From the NCBI GenBank assembly GCA_007134055.1, contig SLLM01000248.1, positions 1 through 40,038 on the forward strand: a DNA stretch of 40,038 nucleotides, in the 5' to 3' direction. This document shows, in pieces, positions 1 to 8,369 of this stretch. Every line of letters begins with the position of its first letter. Positions within the stretch are counted from its first letter, which is position 1. The DNA is from Ectothiorhodospiraceae bacterium. GTDB taxonomy: Bacteria > Pseudomonadota > Gammaproteobacteria > Nitrococcales > Aquisalimonadaceae. The notes beneath the pieces were generated by a model. The model did not search any database. It was not told the DNA's origin and worked only from the letters and a program-made list of their open reading frames with translations. Both the position numbers and the translations under genes were made by a program.

Positions 1-408
1 CACGGCTCCATCCACCCCGGGACAAGGGGTACCGCTGATCAGGGCGAGCCCCAGTACCCGTCCGTGTCCGGTCCGGCGCAGGTACTCGAGCGCCACTGGC
101 ACGCCCATGCTCCAGCCCGCCAGCAGCACCGGGACGCCGGCGGCCTCCACGACCGTCGCCAGGTCTGCGGCGAACCCTTCCAGGGAATAGGCTTCGACCT
201 CCCGCGGTACCGCCGAGCCGCCCCGCCCGCGCAGGTTCGGCGCGAATGCCGCGACCCCGTCGGGCAACTGCTCCATCACCCCGGACCAGGAACTGGCGGT
301 ACCCTGTATGCCGTGGACCAGAACCAGCGGTACGCCTGCGCCGGCGTCGCCGGCGGACACCAGCCCGGTCAGCGGCCCGACCGGTCCGTCAAGCGGAAAG
401 ATCGCCAT
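1..408 (-). CDS. alpha/beta hydrolase (partial, C-terminus outside window)
   Basis: Minus-strand translation from ATG at 408: MAIFPLDGPVGPLTGLVSAGDAGAGVPLVLVHGIQGTASSW...LLAGWSMGVPVALEYLRRTG; HG oxyanion motif and GWSMG nucleophile elbow. Confidence 0.85.
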   Translation of the reverse strand, partial: MAIFPLDGPVGPLTGLVSAGDAGAGVPLVLVHGIQGTASSWSGVMEQLPDGVAAFAPNLRGRGGSAVPREVEAYSLEGFAADLATVVEAAGVPVLLAGWSMGVPVALEYLRRTGHGRVLGLALISGTPCPGVDGAV

Positions 409-543
409 GATCGAAACTCCCGGAAAAACCTCGTCACCAGTGTTCAGCGGCCCCGGGCTACGGGTACACCGACCGGGACTCGCGACCGCCTGCCGTATCC
501 CGCGCGCAGGACGCGGTACCACGCGGCACACATCAAACGGGCA

Positions 544-1863
544 CTAACCGAAGAAGACCTCCGGCAGCCACATCACCAGCTGCGGAAACACCATGATCAG
601 CACGATCATCAGCCCCTGGATCAGCAGGAACGGCACCATGCCCCAGTACATGTGCGACAGGGTCATCTCCGGCGGCGAAATGCCGCGGAGGTAGAAGATC
701 GCCGGCGCCATCGGCGGCGTGAGATAGCTGGTCTGGATGATCAGCAGGAAGAGCATGCAGAACCAGATCGGCTCGAAACCCACGTGGGCCAGGATCGGCG
801 TGAAAATGGGAATGAAGATCAGCAGGATCGAGATCCATTCCAGGAAGAAGCCCAGCAGGAACGCCAGCAGCAGGACCACGATCAGCAGAGCCCAGGGACT
901 CAGATCAAGCGCGCTCACGAAGCTGGTGATGATGCCCATCCCGCCCCAGGAGAAGAACACGCTGGTGAACATCATGCCACCCATGAGAATGAACATGATC
1001 ATGGTGGTGATGCGCAGCGTCTGCATGATCGCCTGGCCCAGGGCACGCCAGGTGATCGAGCCGTAGATCAGCGACAGGATCAGCCCGCCGGCACCCCCCA
1101 CGGCCGCGGCTTCCGTCGGTGAAGCGACACCGAAGAGGATCGATCCGAGCACACAGAATACCAGCAGGACCGGCGGCACCAGGGCCTTCGCCGTGACGAT
1201 GACCTTCTCCTTGAACGGCAGCTGGGGCTCGTCTTCGGAGGCCCTGGGCACGGCGGAGGGGCGCAGCAGGGCCAGCAGCAGCACGTAGGCAATGTACAAC
1301 CCTGCCAGCAGGAGGCCGGGGATCATGGCGGCGGCGAACAGGCGGCCGATGGACACATTGGCCATGGGCCCGAGGATGATCAGCACCACCGACGGAGGGA
1401 TGATCGTACCCAGGGAGCCCCCGGAACAGATCACCCCGCTGATGAGTTTCTTGTCGTAGCCGTACTTGAGCATGGCCGGAATGGCGAGCAGGCCCACCAC
1501 CGCCTCGGTGGCGCCGACCACGCCGGAGGAGGCGGCGAACATCACGCACATCAGGATGGTGGCGATGGCGACGCCGCCCGGCAGGTTCCGGGTCCACAGA
1601 CGGAAGGCGTCGAACAGCCGCTCCGCGATTCCCGAGCGTTCCAGGATCGACCCCATGAACACGAACAGCGGCACCGCCGCCAGCACGAAGTTGGTGGAGA
1701 TGCTCTCCACTCGCCCCAGCAGCTGGTAGATGTAGATATCCTCGTAGCGGATATAGCCGAAGACGAGGGCAACGCTGATCAGGCAGAAGGCGATGGGGAA
1801 GCCGAGGAGGATCAGGGCGAACAGCGCCACGAACATCCATAGTGCGAGATACTCCACCGTCAC
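544..1863 (-). CDS. dctM: TRAP transporter large permease (DctM family)
   Basis: 439 aa, multi-TM; ASSGVVGATEAVVGLLAIPAMLKYGYDKKLISGVICSGGSLGTIIPPSVVLIILG typical of DctM; start overlaps dctQ stop. Confidence 0.95.
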   Translation of the reverse strand: MTVEYLALWMFVALFALILLGFPIAFCLISVALVFGYIRYEDIYIYQLLGRVESISTNFVLAAVPLFVFMGSILERSGIAERLFDAFRLWTRNLPGGVAIATILMCVMFAASSGVVGATEAVVGLLAIPAMLKYGYDKKLISGVICSGGSLGTIIPPSVVLIILGPMANVSIGRLFAAAMIPGLLLAGLYIAYVLLLALLRPSAVPRASEDEPQLPFKEKVIVTAKALVPPVLLVFCVLGSILFGVASPTEAAAVGGAGGLILSLIYGSITWRALGQAIMQTLRITTMIMFILMGGMMFTSVFFSWGGMGIITSFVSALDLSPWALLIVVLLLAFLLGFFLEWISILLIFIPIFTPILAHVGFEPIWFCMLFLLIIQTSYLTPPMAPAIFYLRGISPPEMTLSHMYWGMVPFLLIQGLMIVLIMVFPQLVMWLPEVFFG

Positions 1864-2423
1864 CCCCCCGTGGTCTTGATCGTCATTGTCGGCTTGCTGT
1901 CCCGGCCCTCGTCCAGCGACTCCATGGCGCCAACCAGGACCCCGAGGCAGCGGGTGATCTCAGCCAGGATCTGGATTGCCAGCAGCATGAACCCGGTGAG
2001 GAGAATCGCGCGAAAGGGCCAGAGGGGCGGATTCCAGGCCGAGGCACCGGTTGTCTCCCCCCACTGGTAGGCTTCCACCGTGTACTCCCAGAACCCCATC
2101 ACCATCCAGATGCAGAACGGCAGCATGAGCAGGGAGTAGGCCAGCAGGTCGAATCCCGCCTTCACCCGTTCCGGATACGCCTGATAGAACAGATCAATGC
2201 GGATATGTCCCTTGGCCCGCAGGGTGTAGGCTGCGCCGAGGAGGAAGTGGGCCCCCATGCCCATGTATCCCAGCTCATAGGCCCACGCCGTCGGGCTACC
2301 GAGCACATAGCGGGAGAACACCTCCGTGCAGGTCACCACCACCAGCGGTGCGATCAGCAACCCCGCGATGACCCCGCTGCCCAGGGAAACCCGCTCCAGC
2401 AGCCATACCACACGCCTGAACAT
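1860..2423 (-). CDS. dctQ: TRAP transporter small permease (DctQ family)
   Basis: MFRRVVWLLERVSLGSGVIAGLLIAPLVVVTCTEVFSRYVLGSPTAWAYELGYMGMGAHFLLGAAYTLRAKGHIRIDLFY; 4 TM; ATGA-type overlap with dctM. Start chosen inside the longer ORF. Confidence 0.9.
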   Translation of the reverse strand: MFRRVVWLLERVSLGSGVIAGLLIAPLVVVTCTEVFSRYVLGSPTAWAYELGYMGMGAHFLLGAAYTLRAKGHIRIDLFYQAYPERVKAGFDLLAYSLLMLPFCIWMVMGFWEYTVEAYQWGETTGASAWNPPLWPFRAILLTGFMLLAIQILAEITRCLGVLVGAMESLDEGRDSKPTMTIKTTGG

Positions 2424-2498
2424 CCCGAAAAACCTCGTGCCCCGATGACCCGGCCAGCCGCCGGGCCGGTTGGATCGGACAAGCCGCCTCAAACACGG

Positions 2499-2534
2499 CG
2501 CGTGGGCGCGTCCGGCCGGGATCGCGCCCACGCG
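2499..2534 (-). repeat. intercistronic hairpin between dctP and dctQ
   Basis: Perfect 12-bp inverted repeat CGCGTGGGCGCG-N12-CGCGCCCACGCG. Confidence 0.75.
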
Positions 2535-2575
2535 ATTGCCGGGGAGGGCGACGCCCCCCCCGCCGCCTCAACTGC

Positions 2576-3667
2576 TTACTCCAGACCGAGACCCCGGACT
2601 TCGGGATCCGCGCGGCGGTACCGTTCGGCGCCGTGCCAGAGCTGCTCGTACTCCCGCTGAGCCTCCCAGATCCGACGGAACCATTCGTTCTCCTCGGACT
2701 GCTCCTCGGCCCACTCGAAGCCGAGTTCGCGGGCGGCGCGCTGCACTTCCACATCAAGCTCGATGACCTCCTGCCCGGCGTCCTCGACGTAGTAGCGCAT
2801 GGCCTCGGCGTCATTGTGGCCGATGGTCAGCCAGCTCTCCATGGTAACCAGCTTCGCGGCCAGCTCGACGAGGGCCTTGTCCTCGTCGGAGAACTGCTCC
2901 CAGACATCCGGGTTGACCTGCAGTTCGAAGGGAGCGGTGGGCTGGTGGATGCCCGGAATGATGAGGTAGTCGGTCACTTCGTAGAAGCGGGGGAAGGTGT
3001 CCTCCCAGGGTGAACCCCACTCGGTGGCGTCGATGACACCGCGCTCCAGCATGGGGTAGATCTCGTCACCCGGGCTTGCCGTCGGGGACCCACCCAGCTG
3101 TTCCAGCATGCCGATCCAGGCGCCAGCGGTCCGGATGCGCACACCTTGCAGATCCTCCAGGCTCTCGATCGGAACCCGCGAGTGGAGGAACACCTCCATG
3201 GTGCGGAAGTAGAGAGGCATGGCGATGACGCCGAACTCCTCCTCGCGGAACTCCCGCCACAACTCGACACCGCCCCCTTCATACAGCCAGTGCATCATGC
3301 GCTCGTCGTCCATGGTGCCGGCAAAACCGCCCAGGGCGACGGTCGTGGTGTCGCGACCCCAGTCGTAGCCGGACCAGGTATGGCCCATGTCGGCGATGCC
3401 GCGGCGAACGCTGTCGGTGACCCGCAATGGTTCACCGATGGCACCGGCGGGATGCACTGTCACATCGATGCGGCCATTGGAGAGCTGGCGCAGACGGTCG
3501 GCAAAGGCGTTGGCGCCCACGTCCCACAGGGGCCCGGAAGACCAGCCCGTGGCCATGTCCAGCTGGTACTCGGCCTGATCGGCCTTGGCCACGCCGAACG
3601 CCGTTACGCCGGCTAGCATGACGCCACCCAGAGCCAGCGCCGTGGATGTACGGATTATCTGTTTCAT
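2576..3667 (-). CDS. dctP: TRAP transporter substrate-binding protein (DctP family)
   Basis: Start MKQIIRTSTALALGGVMLAGVTAFGVAKA (signal peptide); body ...ATGWSSGPLWDVGANAFADRLRQLSNGRIDVTVHPAGAIG... DctP-like; AAGGAGGAG RBS-like sequence upstream. Confidence 0.92.
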   Translation of the reverse strand: MKQIIRTSTALALGGVMLAGVTAFGVAKADQAEYQLDMATGWSSGPLWDVGANAFADRLRQLSNGRIDVTVHPAGAIGEPLRVTDSVRRGIADMGHTWSGYDWGRDTTTVALGGFAGTMDDERMMHWLYEGGGVELWREFREEEFGVIAMPLYFRTMEVFLHSRVPIESLEDLQGVRIRTAGAWIGMLEQLGGSPTASPGDEIYPMLERGVIDATEWGSPWEDTFPRFYEVTDYLIIPGIHQPTAPFELQVNPDVWEQFSDEDKALVELAAKLVTMESWLTIGHNDAEAMRYYVEDAGQEVIELDVEVQRAARELGFEWAEEQSEENEWFRRIWEAQREYEQLWHGAERYRRADPEVRGLGLE

Positions 3668-3737
3668 TACTTTCTCCTCCTTACCATGCAGCCCTGCAGG
3701 CACAGTTGTCCGCAGAGCGTCGATGATACCATCCCCA

Positions 3738-3775
3738 CTGATATGGTTATCAGTGCCATGAGACTGACATATCAG
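3738..3775. promoter_or_regulatory. candidate regulator operators (two inverted repeats) upstream of dctP
   Basis: CTGATATGGTTATCAG (3738-3753) and CTGACATATCAG (3764-3775), centres 24 bp apart, next to a -10-like TATCAT on the minus strand (3723-3728). Confidence 0.55.
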
Positions 3776-3895
3776 AGATAGGCAAGCAACCTTCATCTGG
3801 GCTATCAGCGGGGACGGAGCTGGCCCACCGATCCGGTACGGATCCACTCCCCCGGAGGGCCATCCGCGCAGGCCGCGCACCGGTATCAGATGCGT

Positions 3896-3944
3896 CTGAC
3901 ATGTCAGCTGCATGTTGACAACATCCAAGACCACTGCCTAGCCT
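3896..3944 (+). promoter_or_regulatory. candidate operator plus promoter for the FAD oxidoreductase
   Basis: Perfect palindrome CTGACATGTCAG (3896-3907) just upstream of a perfect -35 TTGACA (3915-3920), 18-bp spacer, weak -10 TAGCCT (3939-3944), ATG at 3976. Confidence 0.5.
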
Positions 3945-3975
3945 GCCCGCATGCTCTCCTGCAAGGATACGCCGT

Positions 3976-5319
3976 ATGGGTACGGATAACGAAGACGTCG
4001 TCGATCAGCGCCCGCGGGAAACCCTCGACGCTGATGTACTGGTCGCTGGCGGCGGCGCGGCTGGCCTGGCCACGGCGATCACGGCGGCTCGCCAGGGATG
4101 CCGTGTTATCCTGGCCGAACGCTACGGCTTCTGCGGTGGTGGCGCAGTTGCGGGGATGTCCGGCACGATTTGCGGCCTGTACGAGGCAAGCGACCACCTG
4201 CGCCAGCCGGTGCAGGTGGTACACGGATTCGCCAACGACTTCCTGCGGGTCATGGAATCCCGGGGTGGCCTCAGCGAGCCGATGCTCTACGGCAAGACCT
4301 ATACCCGTGTGCATGATCCGCTGGTCTGGCGGGAGAGCGCCGATCAGCTGCTCCGCGAGGCCGGCGTCATGGTCATCTATCACGCCGTCGTCACGGACGT
4401 GCTGACCGAGGGCGACCGCATCGCGGGCGTACAGCTCTACACCAAGCAGGGCAAGGTCCGCGTCACGGCAACAGTAACCGTGGACGCCACGGGGGACGCT
4501 GACGTCATCGCCATGGCCGGATTGCCCACCTTCATGGGGGACGGGGGCCGGGTGCAGAATCCGACCATGATCTTCCGCCTCCAGGGGGTGGACACGGAAC
4601 GCTTCCGGGCCGCGTATGGAGAGAACACCATTCTCCCCCAGGAGGTCTCCGAACTCATCGCGGCTGCGGACGGCAATGGCTTCAGCCTGCCCCGCAAGAA
4701 GATCTGGCTCTTCCCGACCACGCGCCCCGGGGAGCTGCTGTGCAACTGCACCCGGATAACCGGACCCGACGGCCGCGAACTCAACGTGGTACGGTTCCGC
4801 GACTTCACGGACGCCGAACTCCAGGGGCGCGAGCAGGCGCGGGAGTATGCGCGCTTCTTCCGTGAGCAGCTCACCGGCTGCGAGGAGAGCTGGATCAATG
4901 ATACCGGTGTCCAGGTCTGCGTCCGGCAGACCCGTCAGGCGCAGGGAATACAGACGCTGCGCAACGAGGAAATCCTCTCCGGCCGCAAGCGCTCCGACGG
5001 CATCGCCCGCTCGCCATGGCCCATCGAGCTGCACGCCGGCGAGCGGCCACGGGTGGAATGGCTCCTGAACGATTACTACGAGGTGCCCTACGGCTGTTTC
5101 GTGCCGCAACAGGGCGAAGATCTGCTGTTCGCCGGGCGCTGCCTGTCCGCGGAACACGAGGCGGTGGCATCCGCACGGGTCACGGCACAGTGCTTTTCCT
5201 ACGGACACGCCGTCGGCCACGCCGCCGCGCTGACGGCCCGTGAAGGCATCGCCCCCCGGGATATCGCGGGATCCGACCTGCGGGACATCCTCAACCGGGA
5301 CGGAGCCCGTCTGGACTGA
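3976..5319 (+). CDS. FAD-dependent oxidoreductase
   Basis: N-terminal dinucleotide-binding motif DVLVAGGGAAGLATAITAARQGCRVILAE, then FCGGGAVAGMSGTICGLY; VDATGDADVIAMAG; FAD_oxidored-like. Confidence 0.88.
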   Translation: MGTDNEDVVDQRPRETLDADVLVAGGGAAGLATAITAARQGCRVILAERYGFCGGGAVAGMSGTICGLYEASDHLRQPVQVVHGFANDFLRVMESRGGLSEPMLYGKTYTRVHDPLVWRESADQLLREAGVMVIYHAVVTDVLTEGDRIAGVQLYTKQGKVRVTATVTVDATGDADVIAMAGLPTFMGDGGRVQNPTMIFRLQGVDTERFRAAYGENTILPQEVSELIAAADGNGFSLPRKKIWLFPTTRPGELLCNCTRITGPDGRELNVVRFRDFTDAELQGREQAREYARFFREQLTGCEESWINDTGVQVCVRQTRQAQGIQTLRNEEILSGRKRSDGIARSPWPIELHAGERPRVEWLLNDYYEVPYGCFVPQQGEDLLFAGRCLSAEHEAVASARVTAQCFSYGHAVGHAAALTAREGIAPRDIAGSDLRDILNRDGARLD

Positions 5320-5570
5320 GCGCGCCGCCCGCCGCGCACCGGCAACATCGTCACTCCCCTGATGCAGCCATGTTGTGAACACGCGGGAACACAGGCACTT
5401 GCACGATCGGAAAACAGCGTTGCGTATGGTGGAGCGGGGGGCAGGAGCCCGGACTCCGGTTGGCCGCTCTTGCCTCCGGGCGCTCCTGCGGGAGAGCGCA
5501 CTGTTCATCTGCGCGAAATGCGCGAAATCAGCCCGGCTCGCTCCGGAGGCACGGTGACACGGCCGCAACC

Positions 5571-6242
5571 ATGACACAGAACATCCTCGATCCCAGACAG
5601 AACACCTCCAGCCAGGCTGATCGCGCCTATGACGAACTGGAAGAGCGCATCGTCACCCTCGCGCTGCGCCCCGGGGAGGTGGTCTCGGAGAACATGCTCG
5701 CGTCCCTGCTGGGCATGGGTCGTTCGCCGGTGCGGGACGCGATCAAGCAGCTGGCGCGGGAGGGTCTGGTCGTCATCCTGCCAAAGCGCGGGGTCATGAT
5801 CGCCGAAGTCGACGTCCGCAGGCAGCTGGAGCTTCTTGAAGCGCGCCGGCAGGTGGAACGCTTCGTTGCCGCCGCCGCCGCCGCGCGGGCCACCCCCCGG
5901 GAGCGGGAGACTTTCGCCACCCTCGCCGCCGCAATGGAGGACGCCGGCAATCGCGACGACGGTGTCTCCTTCCTCAAACTGGACAAGGATTTCCACGAGC
6001 AGATGCTGGCCACTGCCCGCAACCGCTATGCGGCAGCCATGCTGGGCCTGGTGCAGAGCCAGGCGCGACGCTTCTTCTATGCCTTCTACCAGCAGACCAC
6101 CACAGTGCCGGAAACCGCCCGCCTGCACGCCCAGGTTGCCAGGGCGATCAGCCAGGGGGACAGCGCGGCCGCGCAATCGGCTTTCGATCAGCTGATGGAC
6201 AACGTGGACGCCTTCACCCGCGCCACCCTGGATCTGAGCTGA
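5571..6242 (+). CDS. GntR-family transcriptional regulator (FCD-type)
   Basis: ATG at 5571: QADRAYDELEERIVTLALRPGEVVSENMLASLLGMGRSPVRDAIKQLAREGLVVILPKRGVMIAEVD (GntR wHTH), C-terminal FCD-like helices with DKDFHEQMLATARN. Confidence 0.9.
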   Translation: MTQNILDPRQNTSSQADRAYDELEERIVTLALRPGEVVSENMLASLLGMGRSPVRDAIKQLAREGLVVILPKRGVMIAEVDVRRQLELLEARRQVERFVAAAAAARATPRERETFATLAAAMEDAGNRDDGVSFLKLDKDFHEQMLATARNRYAAAMLGLVQSQARRFFYAFYQQTTTVPETARLHAQVARAISQGDSAAAQSAFDQLMDNVDAFTRATLDLS

Positions 6243-6328
6243 TGCGCCGCCTGCGGGAGCACGCGAATCGCTGACATCCGGTTCAGGTGGCCTACGCTGG
6301 GGGGCATCGGTCCTCACCGGAGAACAAC

Positions 6329-7963
6329 ATGCTCCAGCGCCTGCAGCAACTGCTGGGCCTCCAGACCATCCCGGCGGTGTTCTTCACCTCTGCCCTGCTC
6401 GCGGTGCTATTTGTCGTGCTCGCCAGCATCTACGATGCGCCGGTGGCCACCTTCTTCGGCGACCTGACCACCTGGATCAGCACCTACCTGGGATGGTTCT
6501 TCGTGCTGACAGTCACGATGCTGCTGCTCTTCCTGCTGTGGCTGGCACTGAGCCGGTACGGCGACATTCGTCTGGGAGCCGATGACAGCCGGCCCGACTA
6601 CGGCAACCTGACCTGGTTCACCATGCTCTTCGCAGCAGGCATCGGCACCATTCTCATGTTCTGGGGCGTCGCCGAACCCCTGTCCCACTACGCCGCCCCT
6701 CCCCTGGAGGACACGGTTGCGGGTACCCGGGAGTCCGCCGCCCTGGCGATGAAATTCGCCCTCTACCATTTCGGCCTTCATACCTGGACCATCTTTGCAC
6801 TGCCGAGCCTGGCCCTCGCCTACTTCTCCTACCGCCATGGTTTGCCGCTACGTATCAGCAGTATTTTCTATCCCCTGCTGGGGCAACGGGCATTCGGCCC
6901 GGTGGGCTGGACCATCGACATTGTCGCGGTGATGGGCACCCTGTTCGGCGTCGCCGTCTCCCTGGGCCTGGGCACGCTGCAGCTCAACAGTGGCCTGCAC
7001 TATCTGTTCGGGGTGCCGGTGGCGGGGGCCTCCCAGGTGGCGATCATCGCCACCATCAGCACCATCGCCGCCATATCCGTCGCCCTGGGCCTGGACAGGG
7101 GCATCCGCCGCCTGTCCCAGATCAACATTCTCATGGCCGCCGGGCTGCTGCTGTTCGTCTGGGTCGCAGGTCCGACCCTGTTCATCACCAAGGGGCTGGT
7201 GGAAAGTGTCGGGGGTTACCTCCACAGCCTGCCGTGGCTGGCGTTCTGGACCGAAGCCTTCCAGGGAACGGGATGGCAGCGCGAGTGGACGGTCTTCTAC
7301 TGGGCCTGGACCATTTCCTGGGCGCCCTACGTGGGCATTTTCATCGCCCGCATCTCCCGGGGCAGGACGATCCGGGAGTTCGTCGCCGGGGTGCTGCTGG
7401 CACCAACGCTGTTCACCGTCTTCTGGTTCTCCGGCTTCGGCCTCTCCGCCATCGACCTCGATCTGAATCAGGGCGTCGACCTGGCCAGCCAGGTGCAGGC
7501 GGACGTATCGGTGGCGCTGTTCTCGTTCCTGGAGCAATTCCCGTTGAGTGCGATGGTCTCAGCGCTGAGCGTGGTGATCATCATCATCTTCTTCACTACT
7601 TCCTCGGATTCCGCTTCCCTGGTAATCGACATGCTCTCACGGCGAGACGATCAGGCGTCTCCGGCACGGCAGCGGGTCTTCTGGGCCCTTGCCCAGGGAG
7701 CCATCGCCGCCACCCTCCTGCTGGCCGGAGGATTCCAGGCGCTGCAGAATGTCATTACCACCCTGGGACTGCCCTTCTGCGCCCTGCTGGTGTTCATGGC
7801 GGTCAGCCTGCGGCGGGCCCTGCATGCCGATTACCATGGCTACACCGTGACAGACATCGCCCGGGGCACTGCACCACCGGTGCTCGGGGATGAACCGCTG
7901 ACGAAGGAGACACGCGATGTTCCGCACAATCCTGGTCGCCATCGACCCCGCCCACGGCGATGA
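6329..7963 (+). CDS. BCCT family (betaine/carnitine/choline-type) transporter
   Basis: 12-TM pattern; FWGVAEPLSHY, FYWAWTISWAPYVGIFIARISRGRTIREF signature; TTSSDSASLVIDMLS. ORF opens at 6287; ATG 6329 preferred. Confidence 0.92.
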   Translation: MLQRLQQLLGLQTIPAVFFTSALLAVLFVVLASIYDAPVATFFGDLTTWISTYLGWFFVLTVTMLLLFLLWLALSRYGDIRLGADDSRPDYGNLTWFTMLFAAGIGTILMFWGVAEPLSHYAAPPLEDTVAGTRESAALAMKFALYHFGLHTWTIFALPSLALAYFSYRHGLPLRISSIFYPLLGQRAFGPVGWTIDIVAVMGTLFGVAVSLGLGTLQLNSGLHYLFGVPVAGASQVAIIATISTIAAISVALGLDRGIRRLSQINILMAAGLLLFVWVAGPTLFITKGLVESVGGYLHSLPWLAFWTEAFQGTGWQREWTVFYWAWTISWAPYVGIFIARISRGRTIREFVAGVLLAPTLFTVFWFSGFGLSAIDLDLNQGVDLASQVQADVSVALFSFLEQFPLSAMVSALSVVIIIIFFTTSSDSASLVIDMLSRRDDQASPARQRVFWALAQGAIAATLLLAGGFQALQNVITTLGLPFCALLVFMAVSLRRALHADYHGYTVTDIARGTAPPVLGDEPLTKETRDVPHNPGRHRPRPRR

Positions 7964-8351
7964 TGCGGCACTGGCCCTGCGCATGGCGGCGAGCCTGCTC
8001 GGCGACGATGGCGAGCTGGTGCTGTTTGCCGTCGTCGGCCCCAAAGGATCGGATTTCTTTCCCCATGTTCCCGAGCAGACGCCGGACGAGGACGACGACA
8101 GCACGGCGGACAAGCTGGAGATGCTCGGCCGCAAGTACCTGCAGCCGGATGTGGCGCGCCGGATCCTGGTGGATCACGGCGCAACGCCCGCCCAGGCGAT
8201 CGTCGAGGGGGCACTGCGGGAGCAGGCGGACCTGGCGGTTCTGGTCTCCCACGGCGAGGGAGGCCACTGGCCGCTGCCGCGGCACACCGTGGAATACGTC
8301 TCGGTCAATGCCCCCTGCGCGGCTCTCATCCTGCGCCCGGAAGGCGGCTGA
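7917..8351 (+). CDS. universal stress protein (UspA-like)
   Basis: MFRTILVAIDPAHGDDAALALRMAASLLGDDGELVLFAVVG...; C-terminal HTVEYVSVNAPCAALILRPE matches Usp fold; overlaps the 3' end of the BCCT gene in another frame. Confidence 0.85.
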   Translation: MFRTILVAIDPAHGDDAALALRMAASLLGDDGELVLFAVVGPKGSDFFPHVPEQTPDEDDDSTADKLEMLGRKYLQPDVARRILVDHGATPAQAIVEGALREQADLAVLVSHGEGGHWPLPRHTVEYVSVNAPCAALILRPEGG

Positions 8352-8352
8352 C

Positions 8353-8366
8353 CCGGGAATACCCGG
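8353..8366. terminator. small hairpin between convergent usp and bphP genes
   Basis: CCGGG-AATA-CCCGG; no clear U-tract. Confidence 0.35.
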
Positions 8367-8369
8367 CCA

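Noticed and set aside
3904-5577. 557-aa minus-strand ORF
   Set aside because: Antisense to the FAD oxidoreductase; no domain recognised.
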